From the NCBI RefSeq assembly GCF_002000025.1, contig NZ_MUZV01000010.1, forward strand, positions 119,073 through 183,072: a DNA stretch of 64,000 nt, read 5' to 3'. The stretch comes from Cognaticolwellia aestuarii (GTDB taxonomy: Bacteria; Pseudomonadota; Gammaproteobacteria; Enterobacterales; Alteromonadaceae). Made by a program: the position numbers and the translations under genes. How positions within the stretch are numbered: position 1 is the stretch's first letter; each line of letters starts with the position of its first letter. Below are positions 17,648 through 26,457 of the stretch, in pieces. The notes under the pieces were generated by a model. The model did no database searches. It was given only the letters and a program-made list of their open reading frames with translations, and was not told the origin of the DNA.

Positions 17648-19153
17648 TTACCTATTTAATAATTTCTTACTAATAGAAATAAAATAATCTCCTGATATCT
17701 TTCTTAAATTTGTATCGAGTACTAATAGCCAGCTAAGTATCAAGAATATGCTAAAGCTCACTGCGCCATAAATAACAAGTTCAAACCAATTGATTTTTGT
17801 CATTACCACAAGAGCAAGCCATAAACCGACACCGAAAACTAAAAAGTTAGCCCAGAACAATTTACGAATGATCAGCCAGAGCTTTAATTCATTATAAAAA
17901 CTGTACAACCATAAGCTTAGCACAACGTTAGCAATAAAAGAGCCGATTGAAGTGCCTATAGCGACACCAATAAGTCCGTACTTTAACCCTAGTACTATTG
18001 ATAATGAGATATTAGTAATTGCCCCAAAAAGGCTGACTAATGAAATGTATTTATGTTGAGCCTGCGCCAGCAACACTTGATTAACTGAAGTATAAATTGC
18101 TTGGCAAAAGAAGGTAAAAATTAAAAAATAAAGAATATTTGCTGCTGATGCAAATTCTTCGCCAACCCAAAGTACGATAAAGGCTTTGCCTAAAATAATT
18201 AAAGGCGCGGAAAAAAGCGTCGCAAAAAATAAGTTAATCATTATCGCATTATGAAATAACTCATCTAAATTTTCATTTCTTGACATTTTTTTCATAAAAA
18301 CAGGTGATAGGAAGCCATTAACTGTAAAAACAAATGACTTAATATGCTCAGCTAAGCGGTTAGCTACACCATAAACAGCAACAGATGAAAGACCGATAAG
18401 CTTGGTAACAATAAATGGATCCGCTTTCGAATTTAATGTGTTGGCAACACCATTGGCAACAACATGCTTGGAGAACGCAAAAAGCGAATTCAACTCTTCT
18501 TTAGACACCAACTTGAAGCTAAATCTCATCGCAGGGTAAAGTTTCTTTATGTAATAAATTTTAACCCCGTTAGTTAATACATCAGCAAATAGAGTAGCTA
18601 TTATTGCTCCCCAAATATTCATGGTGGGTATCAATAAAAAAATCAAAACAGACTTTATCAACACATTAACCATGACCAGGTTAGAGTCAATATCGAGCCT
18701 TAAGAAGGCCGTAATGAAACCATGAAAAGGGTTCATTAAAAAATCCATTAATATTTTTGCTGAGAGCACGAATAACGCCATTTTCAATGCATCAGCATCA
18801 ACCGTAGCCCCAAAAAAGTCAGCGGAAAACAATGCGACACAAGCTAGTAAAGCAACTGCTGCAAGACCAAGGCAACCAAAAAGTACAATACTTGTAGAAA
18901 ATACAGTATTCACTTCTACAGGATCATCCCTCTCTAACGCTAGTATGGTATGGCGCTGAACTGCTGATGGAAAACCCAGTTCGATAACATTAAACCAACC
19001 TATTATCGAAAGAATAAGCAACCAAAAACCATAGCCATTAGCGCCAAGGACATTTATAAAATAGGGAGTAAGTAATAATGAAGATACAACTAATACAATT
19101 CTTTCTATAAATCGAAAAACTGAACTCTTAAAAAATAGCTTTTTAGTACTCAT
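17648..19153 (-). CDS. Polysaccharide flippase (Wzx/MATE-type)
   Basis: A 501-residue membrane protein with about 12-14 hydrophobic segments spread over its full length, typical of the polysaccharide transport (PST/Wzx) branch of the MOP superfamily. The N-terminus has the common pattern of a short basic start, then SSLLLTPYFINVLGANGYGFW, with the LG..GYG motif of these flippases. It would move the undecaprenyl-linked repeat unit across the inner membrane for polymerisation or ligation by the protein at 12588. It is the last gene of the minus-strand block, 78 bp after the GT2 gene. Confidence 0.9.
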   Translation of the reverse strand: MSTKKLFFKSSVFRFIERIVLVVSSLLLTPYFINVLGANGYGFWLLILSIIGWFNVIELGFPSAVQRHTILALERDDPVEVNTVFSTSIVLFGCLGLAAVALLACVALFSADFFGATVDADALKMALFVLSAKILMDFLMNPFHGFITAFLRLDIDSNLVMVNVLIKSVLIFLLIPTMNIWGAIIATLFADVLTNGVKIYYIKKLYPAMRFSFKLVSKEELNSLFAFSKHVVANGVANTLNSKADPFIVTKLIGLSSVAVYGVANRLAEHIKSFVFTVNGFLSPVFMKKMSRNENLDELFHNAIMINLFFATLFSAPLIILGKAFIVLWVGEEFASAANILYFLIFTFFCQAIYTSVNQVLLAQAQHKYISLVSLFGAITNISLSIVLGLKYGLIGVAIGTSIGSFIANVVLSLWLYSFYNELKLWLIIRKLFWANFLVFGVGLWLALVVMTKINWFELVIYGAVSFSIFLILSWLLVLDTNLRKISGDYFISISKKLLNR

Positions 19154-19231
19154 TGTTCAGTACTCGTAGAAAAACAATCATAATTAACTCTTTGTAGGTA
19201 ATAAACTTTATCTTTTTCTTTATTGAACAGA

Positions 19232-20155
19232 TTAGATAGCGCGTTTTGTTTTTTGCATGAATTGCCAAATAAAGTTAGGCACTACTTTCAATAACCGACC
19301 TTTTAATGATAACTTTCCATTATTTTTCAATCGAGATGCCTCTAAAAGCGTGTCACCCGCTAAATTGAACATGCCATTATAAATATAGGTATTGGCGTAT
19401 CTAACATGTAAATTTTGTTTTATTTCATCCCAATCAACCGATTTGTTATGTTTCTCAGCCTTTGGTTGAATTTTATTTAAACAGACTAACTCAGCAGCAT
19501 GCATTTTTTCTTCATTTGATGAATAGTTATCACCATGGAATACATGAATGGCTAAATGCTCTGGTACAAAGTCAAGCTCACACACTAGCGAGAGTTTTAA
19601 CCAGGCCAACCAATCATCGACGCCCATTAAGCTTCGTTCGTCATCAAATGCTTGTGTTTCTTGCAGTAAACTCTTACGTGCAATAGCTGTACAACATGTG
19701 AACATGTTCACTTGTATAAGTTTGTCGAATACATCGCCACGATATTTACGTTCGAAGCTCGGCTTATCTTGCTTATTAAGATGGGCATAATCAGCAATAG
19801 CCCCACAATAAACTAGGCCTACTTTAGGATTTTCAAAAAGTGGTACTTGTTTTGATAACTTAGTAGGTAGCCAAAAGTCGTCCTGATCACAAAAAGCGAC
19901 CAATTCTCCGTTTGCTCTTTCAATGCCATAGTTTCGAGCAGCAGCCACACCACCATTTTGTTTGTGGAAGCCTACAATATTGCTGTTGTTTTCAGCCAAG
20001 GTATTGATGAGTTGTTCAGAGCCATCTTTACTACCGTCGTTAACCAGTAATATTTCAATGTTATCGTAGTCTTGGGCTAAAATCGTTTCAACCGTTGCTT
20101 CTAAGTATTCAGCCCCGTTATAAACAGGTATGACAACAGAAACTAATGCGTTCAT
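19232..20155 (-). CDS. Family 2 glycosyltransferase
   Basis: A 307-residue soluble GT-A glycosyltransferase. The N-terminal part shows SVVIPVYNGAEYL (residues 6-18), LLVNDGSKDGS near 36, GVAAARNYGI near 68 and the metal-binding FCDQDDFW near 88, all standard for GT2. There are no membrane segments. It would add one sugar to the growing lipid-linked oligosaccharide on the cytoplasmic face. Donor and linkage cannot be predicted. It sits 23 bp downstream of the GT4 gene in the same transcript. Confidence 0.9.
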   Translation of the reverse strand: MNALVSVVIPVYNGAEYLEATVETILAQDYDNIEILLVNDGSKDGSEQLINTLAENNSNIVGFHKQNGGVAAARNYGIERANGELVAFCDQDDFWLPTKLSKQVPLFENPKVGLVYCGAIADYAHLNKQDKPSFERKYRGDVFDKLIQVNMFTCCTAIARKSLLQETQAFDDERSLMGVDDWLAWLKLSLVCELDFVPEHLAIHVFHGDNYSSNEEKMHAAELVCLNKIQPKAEKHNKSVDWDEIKQNLHVRYANTYIYNGMFNLAGDTLLEASRLKNNGKLSLKGRLLKVVPNFIWQFMQKTKRAI

Positions 20156-20178
20156 GCAAAGTCCTTAATAATTAATGT

Positions 20179-21261
20179 TTAGTCAGCTAAATAAAGCTTC
20201 ATATATTTTTGTGCGACTGTTTCTAATGAATAGTTTTGAACCACCAATTGATAGGCTTCATTGCCCCATTTTTCAATTAATTGAGGTGCTTCTGCTATCT
20301 CGGTTAACAGTCTTGAAAGCTTTGTATCGTCGTCATAATTAAATAACTGACCTGTCACATCACTTTGTACTAGTCTGGGGTTTCCACCGACATTAGTTGC
20401 TAATACCGGAATGTGCCGAGCCATAGCCTCTAAAATGGCAATAGATAATCCTTCCATTTCTGAAGTTACCACCATGACATCGATATGCTTATATATATTT
20501 TCTCGGTCAACTAACATGCCATGAAAGTGTACGTTTTTAGATAGGCTACTTTCAGCTGCCGCTGATTTTAATAATTCTTCACAAGGACCATCACCAAAAA
20601 AGTGAATCTCGAATTTATTTGCTAGAGCCTCTGGCATTAACGCTACAGCTCTTAACAAACAAATTTGATTTTTTAAGGGAACCATTCTAGCAACAGAGCC
20701 TAGTTTAATTTTAGCCTGTTGTTCATTCAGTGGTTTCTGATGATTTTCTTGCGGTATTAAAATGCCATTATCAACAACAGATTGTGGTTTGTTCTGCCAA
20801 TTATTAACTTTGCCAAAAACAGCTTGCCCTTCATTTGAAACGAAGGTGATTTGGTTGACGATAAATTGCGTTATTTTATGCATAACACGCCACTTAAGCT
20901 GATTAAATGGTTCAGCTCCATGTCGGGTATAAACAACAGTTTTTCGTCTGCATAGTATTGGGCTATAACAAGTAAATAATAGTGTGAAAGGCGAATGAAA
21001 GTGTAAGATATCAAATTCGTTAATCACACGCTTAAACGTTTGTATTTTTTCTGATCGGCTGCCTTCAACAAAATGAACCGGAATATTGTTTTTTATGCAT
21101 TCAGCAACTAAAACATCATCCTGCTCACCGAAAGATAAAATAGCACTATTAAGTTTTAGTGACTGCCGCTGTTCTATGGCTAAGTCGATAACAAAACGCT
21201 CTGCGCCGCCTATATTTAGGCTAGATAATATATGCAGAACACTTTTAGGTTTAATATCCAC
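20179..21261 (-). CDS. Family 4 glycosyltransferase
   Basis: A GT-B glycosyltransferase of 360 residues. The N-terminal acceptor half begins VLHILSSLNIGGAER, a common GT4 opening. The C-terminal half has GSVARMVPLKNQ and the donor-binding EGLSIAILEAMARHIPVLATNVGG. The frame is open to 21294, overlapping the previous gene. However, the GTG at 21261 has an AGGAG five bases upstream and lies 20 bp past the previous stop, so I take it as the start. It is one of three GT4 proteins in this block. Sugar specificity is not predictable from sequence. Confidence 0.88.
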   Translation of the reverse strand: MDIKPKSVLHILSSLNIGGAERFVIDLAIEQRQSLKLNSAILSFGEQDDVLVAECIKNNIPVHFVEGSRSEKIQTFKRVINEFDILHFHSPFTLLFTCYSPILCRRKTVVYTRHGAEPFNQLKWRVMHKITQFIVNQITFVSNEGQAVFGKVNNWQNKPQSVVDNGILIPQENHQKPLNEQQAKIKLGSVARMVPLKNQICLLRAVALMPEALANKFEIHFFGDGPCEELLKSAAAESSLSKNVHFHGMLVDRENIYKHIDVMVVTSEMEGLSIAILEAMARHIPVLATNVGGNPRLVQSDVTGQLFNYDDDTKLSRLLTEIAEAPQLIEKWGNEAYQLVVQNYSLETVAQKYMKLYLAD

Positions 21262-21281
21262 GCTTTCTCCTAAGGCACTTT

Positions 21282-22628
21282 CTATACTTTGCACACTGTT
21301 ACTCGTCTTTTACCTGAAGGCGTCAGAGGTATGTCATCTACAATATCAAATTTAATGGCTAAGCTGGCTTCTGAATACTTATTGATTATTTTCTCTATCG
21401 GTTCAAAGTCAGGCGATGTACTTTGTGCATTTAGCACTATTTTTACATTAATGGCTTCTAGCTCAGTTTGCACCACTTGAAACTTTGCAATCCAAGTGAA
21501 GTCTTTGAACATATGCGGGAATAGTTCTCCAGGAAGTAACTGACCATTCGGACATTTTATAATATCTAGTTTACGTCCGTCGACTGAGTTCATCATAGGC
21601 AGCGGATTACCACAGTCACAAGTGTCGTTTGATAACGTGGCACAATCACCGTTGAGATATCGAATGAGTGGCATACCGTAATTGGTTAAATCAGTTATGG
21701 CTATATCGCCGCTTTGTTCAACAACACTTTTACCGTCAACAAGCGTTTCAACCACTAATTGATCAATATTAATGTGTAAGCCATGCTGCTTTTTACATTC
21801 TGAAGAAATAAGCATAACTTCACGACAACCATAAGTATTATGAACTGGGCAATTAAATGCTTTTTCAATTAACTCCCTTTGATGTTCATAAAGCGCTTCA
21901 GCTCCGGTAACAATGGTATTGGGCTGATGCATTTTAATCTCATTAGCAATAATGTATTTTGCTAATTCAACTAAAGGGTTTACGTAACTAACTATTGCAT
22001 CCGGCTTTATTTTATTGATACGTTTTACATACTCATCAATATTGCTGTTATTCATTTCAAAAGAGTTCAGCATGTAGTTATTAAAAAATCGATGGTAAAG
22101 GCTTTCTTTAAGCTGACGAAAAGCGGATACATTGCCTAAGCTAGTACCCCACAAATATACCGCTTTAGTACCTAAGTCAGCACCAACTTCACCATATCCG
22201 CGCCATGCTATCGCTAACCTTTCTTCATGGCTTTCCATGTTTAATTCAAAGTGAAATGGCTGTCCGGTTGAGCCTCCGGTAGATTTTTTTATATTTGTCG
22301 CTTTATTACAAGCAGGCACAAGTTCGTCATAGTAGGTCATCACGTCTTGTTTGGTTAATACAGGTAATGTTGAGAACTTTTCCAGGCTGTCAATTTGCTC
22401 AACAGATTCAATACCAACACTTTGCCAAACTCGTTTATAGTAAGGTACGTTGTGCCAACAAAAATGGAGTAACTTTTTAAGTTGCTGCCACTGATATGAT
22501 TTAAGTTCTTCTTGTGTCCACGATAAACGTTGGTTAGCTTGAGTAACCTTTTCTACAACGTTACTTTTTTTCAAGGTGGTGTAATAGAAAGGAAACAATA
22601 CTTTAATAAAAAATTTTCTATAATTCAT
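21282..22628 (-). CDS. PaaK/CapK-family adenylate-forming enzyme
   Basis: A 448-residue protein of the phenylacetate-CoA ligase-like (PaaK/CapK) branch of adenylate-forming enzymes. Visible motifs are KKSTGGSTGQPFHF near residue 104 (the Ser/Thr/Gly-rich phosphate loop), NTYGCREV near 265, and a Cys cluster CDCGNP near 340. PSGKRRVT near the end carries the lysine region of the family. Such genes recur in capsule and exosortase loci; they may activate an acyl or amino-acid group for attachment to the polymer, but no substrate is established. The ATG at 22628 has GGAAG at good spacing; an ATG at 22640 would overlap the previous gene by 10 bp. Confidence 0.82.
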   Translation of the reverse strand: MNYRKFFIKVLFPFYYTTLKKSNVVEKVTQANQRLSWTQEELKSYQWQQLKKLLHFCWHNVPYYKRVWQSVGIESVEQIDSLEKFSTLPVLTKQDVMTYYDELVPACNKATNIKKSTGGSTGQPFHFELNMESHEERLAIAWRGYGEVGADLGTKAVYLWGTSLGNVSAFRQLKESLYHRFFNNYMLNSFEMNNSNIDEYVKRINKIKPDAIVSYVNPLVELAKYIIANEIKMHQPNTIVTGAEALYEHQRELIEKAFNCPVHNTYGCREVMLISSECKKQHGLHINIDQLVVETLVDGKSVVEQSGDIAITDLTNYGMPLIRYLNGDCATLSNDTCDCGNPLPMMNSVDGRKLDIIKCPNGQLLPGELFPHMFKDFTWIAKFQVVQTELEAINVKIVLNAQSTSPDFEPIEKIINKYSEASLAIKFDIVDDIPLTPSGKRRVTVCKV

Positions 22629-22630
22629 TT

Positions 22631-23629
22631 TTACTTCCATACACTTTTATGCAGCTTTTTTAAGTATAGTTTTAATAACTTATGGGATAATTGTGTGGCG
22701 TTACAATTACTGTCGACAGATATTCTCTCTATGCTAAATTCATTTAACTGCTTAGAGGTATTAATGCCTGAAATAAAAGAAAATGACACTTGATAATATT
22801 TCTTGATGATTTTGACTGTCTCTGCAGTAAAGCTGTCTTTGCCACCGACGGGATACGCAAAAGCCTTAATACTTGTATTGAGCTCTTTTTCTATAAGTTC
22901 TTTGGACGTTTTTGCTTCATAATCTTGTTCTTCAATACTTAAGTGAGACAGTATTCTATGGCTACAAGTTTGTGAACCGAACTCCATACCTGCGGCGCTC
23001 ATTTCCCTTGCCATATCCCAAGTCATAAAGAGAGGCTCTTGATCACAAAAGTTAGAGTTAGGTGTTTGTAATTTCTGGTGTAACTCTATGAGTATTTCCT
23101 CAATAGTTGAACCGTTGTTTATTTTTACAACATCTAGCACTTTTCTTATACTTGTTGGTACATCCTCTTTAGACAGAGTGATGCGATCAGGCCAATTATT
23201 AAGTTTAATCTCATCAACTTGAGCATGTCGAACCAAATAAGCAATTCTATCCCACCACGGAATTTCAGCATTATTAATAAAGTTGGTTGCTAAGAAAAAA
23301 GTCGCAGATATTTTATTTTCTAACAGTATAGGAAATGCTTTACTGTAGTTATCAATGTAGCCGTCATCAAACGTAATTAATGCGTATCTTTTGTCCGTAA
23401 TTTTACCTTTAAGTATCTCATCGAGATCATCAAGGGTAACGACGGTAAAATGCTTTTTAATATATTGCATGTGTTCAGCAAAGTTAGCTTCATCGCAACT
23501 AAAAACGTTAGGATCGTATTCAGTTAGGCTAGCTTCGCCGATTCTATGGTAATTAAAGCAATACAGTCCATTGGGTAAGACTGCATTCGCGATAAGTTTA
23601 CCCAGCTTATATTTAACATTTGTTAGCAT
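22631..23629 (-). CDS. Polysaccharide deacetylase (NodB domain)
   Basis: A 332-residue protein with a NodB homology domain. Motif 1 is LITFDDGYIDNY near residue 86, with the catalytic and metal-binding Asp pair. Motif 2 is SQTCSHRILSHLS near 215, providing the metal His residues. FAYPVGG near 253 corresponds to motif 3. No clear signal peptide is present, so it probably acts in the cytoplasm or at the membrane on a lipid-linked intermediate, or on a precursor. It would remove N- or O-acetyl groups. It is typical of exosortase A loci, where a deacetylase commonly accompanies the glycosyltransferases. It is 16 bp downstream of the unknown gene at 23646. Confidence 0.88.
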   Translation of the reverse strand: MLTNVKYKLGKLIANAVLPNGLYCFNYHRIGEASLTEYDPNVFSCDEANFAEHMQYIKKHFTVVTLDDLDEILKGKITDKRYALITFDDGYIDNYSKAFPILLENKISATFFLATNFINNAEIPWWDRIAYLVRHAQVDEIKLNNWPDRITLSKEDVPTSIRKVLDVVKINNGSTIEEILIELHQKLQTPNSNFCDQEPLFMTWDMAREMSAAGMEFGSQTCSHRILSHLSIEEQDYEAKTSKELIEKELNTSIKAFAYPVGGKDSFTAETVKIIKKYYQVSFSFISGINTSKQLNEFSIERISVDSNCNATQLSHKLLKLYLKKLHKSVWK

Positions 23630-23645
23630 CCTAGCTCCTATACAG

Positions 23646-24803
23646 CTACAGCTGTTTAAATGTCGGTTTAGCTAGAATAAAGTCTCTGTACTCATTAGGA
23701 TTACCGTTTTTTCCAGCTTCAGCGGCTTTGGCAATATTGTACATTTCTCTTGCTGATACATAATGCAGTATATAATTTTCACCATCATTATATTTTGTTT
23801 CTAAATAGCTATGCATGTCATGACGTGGTTGGCCTAACAAGGTGTCCATATCACTTTCTTGTGTACCATGGGTATGTACCTTGATAAAGGTCCACTCTGG
23901 ACGCCCTTTAACGTGTATATGTGAACTAACCCACTGATCAATTCTGCTTTTAAGTGGTGGACAGGCTTTTCTGACATCCGCATTTTCAACGTGAGGTAAA
24001 CCTTTTGGTGTTCTCCACTTGAAGTTTATGCCTATAGGCCCTTGAATAAGCATGACATCACCAGATTCAGCTTTGCCTACTTCTACATCAATACCTGTAT
24101 CGTGGCTTTTACACTTACCCGGTCGCCCTTCGGCATAATAAATGGCATTAACTTTACTAGTTTGCGCGGGACTAGGCGTTGCAGGTAATGTCATATCAAC
24201 ATAACAGCCGGTTTTATTTAGTAGCGCTAGTTCATTATCGATACCGCACATGTAGCCATCAGGCAATGAGTTATCTAATGACCAGTTGCCATGGATAAAA
24301 GCATACATTATTTGCCCTGTTTCTGGGTGAACAGGTAAAGCATTATGATCATGGTGTAAGATATTGGCAAAATCTGTCATGACCTTAGTAAAGTTTTCTG
24401 GCGTATCTTTATCATGATGCAAGTGAATTTCTATTTCACCAAAACCGCGATAGCACATATCTGATAGCTTAGCTAAATGCTCATGTCTGTACTCTTCTTG
24501 TGGATAGAAGAAAGAGTGTTGAGGCATGTGGCCATCCGCATCTTTATGTTGCTCAGCCATTAATGGGTAATCTTTAAACCAACGATCGACACGTGCACGC
24601 TCTAACTCAATATTGTCTCGATTTTTCCACTGCGGCTCAAAGTGATCAACAAAACAAAATAAAACATGTACTGGACCATCAACTTTAGGTCGGTTTATTA
24701 CGTTTTTAAGGTAAGAAATAAACCAAATGTCCATATTTTTCTTTTTGAGTACAAACCAAAAAGCTACTAAACCTAAAACGAGTAATACTAAAAAAAAGTA
24801 CAT
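23646..24803 (-). CDS. Membrane-anchored protein of unknown function, possibly metal-dependent deacetylase-like
   Basis: I do not recognise a named family. The 385-residue protein has one N-terminal membrane anchor (residues 2-19) and a soluble domain rich in His and Asp. Motifs that could bind metal are FCFVDHFEP near residue 50, EIEIHLHHD near 123, FIHGNWSLD near 168 and KVHTHG near 307. Their order (Asp-His, then His-x-His-His, then late His) recalls the NodB/deacetylase barrel, and a real NodB deacetylase is encoded next door, but this is only a resemblance. It overlaps the upstream processive-type GT2 by one base, suggesting coupled translation and action on the same product. Confidence 0.6.
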   Translation of the reverse strand: MYFFLVLLVLGLVAFWFVLKKKNMDIWFISYLKNVINRPKVDGPVHVLFCFVDHFEPQWKNRDNIELERARVDRWFKDYPLMAEQHKDADGHMPQHSFFYPQEEYRHEHLAKLSDMCYRGFGEIEIHLHHDKDTPENFTKVMTDFANILHHDHNALPVHPETGQIMYAFIHGNWSLDNSLPDGYMCGIDNELALLNKTGCYVDMTLPATPSPAQTSKVNAIYYAEGRPGKCKSHDTGIDVEVGKAESGDVMLIQGPIGINFKWRTPKGLPHVENADVRKACPPLKSRIDQWVSSHIHVKGRPEWTFIKVHTHGTQESDMDTLLGQPRHDMHSYLETKYNDGENYILHYVSAREMYNIAKAAEAGKNGNPNEYRDFILAKPTFKQL

Positions 24804-25945
24804 TATTTTTTATCTCCTGAGCGAGCTGTTCTTTGCCAGCCACCGCTTTGATGTCCTTTCAAAAACTTTAAGAAACCTTGTCCTAAGGCTATATTCATCG
24901 ATAAGAAAAAACTGACTATAGCAATAATACCGCTGACCTTTTCACCGTTATCTATTTTTTTCTGACCATACAGGCCGAGTGCGTAAAACAGCACTTGTCC
25001 AACAAACAGTAGGTTATAGAATGATGTACCTAGCAATGCTAAGTTTGTTAGAAATATAACCAGCATTAAATGAGGAGCGAACCAACGTAGCACTTTATGT
25101 GACCAATAACATAAGCTGAACCAACCATTTAAAGGCGATAACGCCCATAAGTTAACCATAAAGGCTTTATAGTTACCGACACCTATTCTTACTCTACGAC
25201 CATATTCTTCTTTGAGTGATGGTGCGACTTCTTCTGTTGCAATAGCAAGATCATTGTACAGAACTTGGTAGCCCTGCTTTTTAACATTCATAACTATACA
25301 AAAATCATCAACGACGGTGTCTTTCGATAACGGCACATAAAGTTCGCGTTTGATCGCATAAATAGCACCGTTAGCGCCTAACAAACCACCTAATGCTGAC
25401 TCGTACTTTTTCAGGAGTTGCTCGTATTGCCAATAAAGTCCGTCTTGGTTTTGATTACCGTCATCGGTTTCTAGAATTAATTCACCTGAAACAGCGCCAA
25501 CTTGATCAGTAAAGCTTCTAATGAGTATATCAACTGCATCGGCCTTAAAGTCAGTATTAGCGTCTGTTAACACTAAATAGTCAGCATTTGATTGCGCAAT
25601 TAGATCATTTAGAACAGATATTTTTCCTCTATTTTCAGGAAAATTAAAGGCTTTAACTCGTGGATCAGTAAAACTAGTGATGATTTCACCGGTAGTATCT
25701 TTACTACCGTCTGATGCAACAAGTATATTTAATTCGCCAGCATAATCCTGCGCTAAAGCGTTTTCTATTCGTGCTTTAATGCAGGACTCTTCGTTGTAAG
25801 CGGCAATTATAATGTCGACACTTGGATAGTGGTTTATGTCTTGTAAAGCAATGCTTTTAGGCTTAATAAGTAGCTTTAATAACAAAGGGTAAAGAAAATA
25901 TGAATAAATTAATAAGCTTAAAGACAGCCAAAAAATAGTTAACAT
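24803..25945 (-). CDS. Membrane-bound family 2 glycosyltransferase
   Basis: A 380-residue GT2 enzyme with one N-terminal membrane segment (about 3-25), a cytoplasmic GT-A domain and about three C-terminal membrane segments (about 285-365). Motifs are DIIIAAYNEE near residue 44, VASDGSKDTTG near 77, LTDANTDF near 125 for the metal site and a later VDDFCI. RVRIGVGNY stands where processive enzymes have their QxxRW-type motif. The layout resembles hyaluronan/cellulose-type or single-addition membrane GT2 enzymes. It overlaps the acetyltransferase gene upstream by 7 bp and the next gene by 1 bp, so it lies in a tightly packed transcript. Confidence 0.87.
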   Translation of the reverse strand: MLTIFWLSLSLLIYSYFLYPLLLKLLIKPKSIALQDINHYPSVDIIIAAYNEESCIKARIENALAQDYAGELNILVASDGSKDTTGEIITSFTDPRVKAFNFPENRGKISVLNDLIAQSNADYLVLTDANTDFKADAVDILIRSFTDQVGAVSGELILETDDGNQNQDGLYWQYEQLLKKYESALGGLLGANGAIYAIKRELYVPLSKDTVVDDFCIVMNVKKQGYQVLYNDLAIATEEVAPSLKEEYGRRVRIGVGNYKAFMVNLWALSPLNGWFSLCYWSHKVLRWFAPHLMLVIFLTNLALLGTSFYNLLFVGQVLFYALGLYGQKKIDNGEKVSGIIAIVSFFLSMNIALGQGFLKFLKGHQSGGWQRTARSGDKK

Positions 25946-26457
25946 GTTTTTTCGCCTTTATTGATTATTTTAGCTGGTACACCAACCGCCGTTACGTTAC
26001 TAGGTAAGTCTTTTACAACGACGGCATTAGCACCAATTTTCACATTATCTCCGATGGTGACTCCACCAATAATCTTTGCGCCTGCACCAATAAAAATATT
26101 ACTACCTAATACTGGTGCTTGACCTTTTTCATCACCAATAACAACACCACTTTCAACAATGATATTTTTACCGCCAATAACTTTTGAATTTATTACTACA
26201 CCTACGGGGTGCATAATCACGAAACCTTTATCAAACTTTGCAGCTGCACCAATAACACAACCATTAATCACTCGATTTAACCACAATGATATAAGCGCTA
26301 AGGGTGCCAGTTTATAGTTCACTAACCAACTCGTCAGGCGATACAAAGCATTGGCAGAAGTACCATCGCTCACTAATGTTCTGAGCATCGAAACTTGATA
26401 GCCTTCGTCTGTTAGTACTTGTTGTTTTTGCTTAATATCGCTTTTTAGATATTTCAC
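25939..26457 (-). CDS. Serine-acetyltransferase-like hexapeptide acetyltransferase
   Basis: A 172-residue left-handed beta-helix acetyltransferase. Hexapeptide repeats run from about residue 70 (GCVIGAAAKFDKGFVI) to 160, with HPVGVVINS near 84 holding the catalytic His and the loop GDEKGQAPVLGSNIFIGAGAKIIGG typical of CysE-like proteins. It lacks most of the N-terminal helical domain of true CysE and sits inside a polysaccharide locus. An O-acetyltransferase for a sugar or an exosortase-associated SAT-like protein is therefore more likely than a cysteine-biosynthesis enzyme. It overlaps both neighbours (1 bp and 7 bp). Confidence 0.82.
   Translation of the reverse strand: MKYLKSDIKQKQQVLTDEGYQVSMLRTLVSDGTSANALYRLTSWLVNYKLAPLALISLWLNRVINGCVIGAAAKFDKGFVIMHPVGVVINSKVIGGKNIIVESGVVIGDEKGQAPVLGSNIFIGAGAKIIGGVTIGDNVKIGANAVVVKDLPSNVTAVGVPAKIINKGEKTC

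Noticed and set aside
25939..26457. CysE serine acetyltransferase for cysteine biosynthesis.
   Set aside because: It lacks most of the N-terminal helical domain and is translationally linked to glycosyltransferases, so a polysaccharide-related acetyltransferase is more likely.
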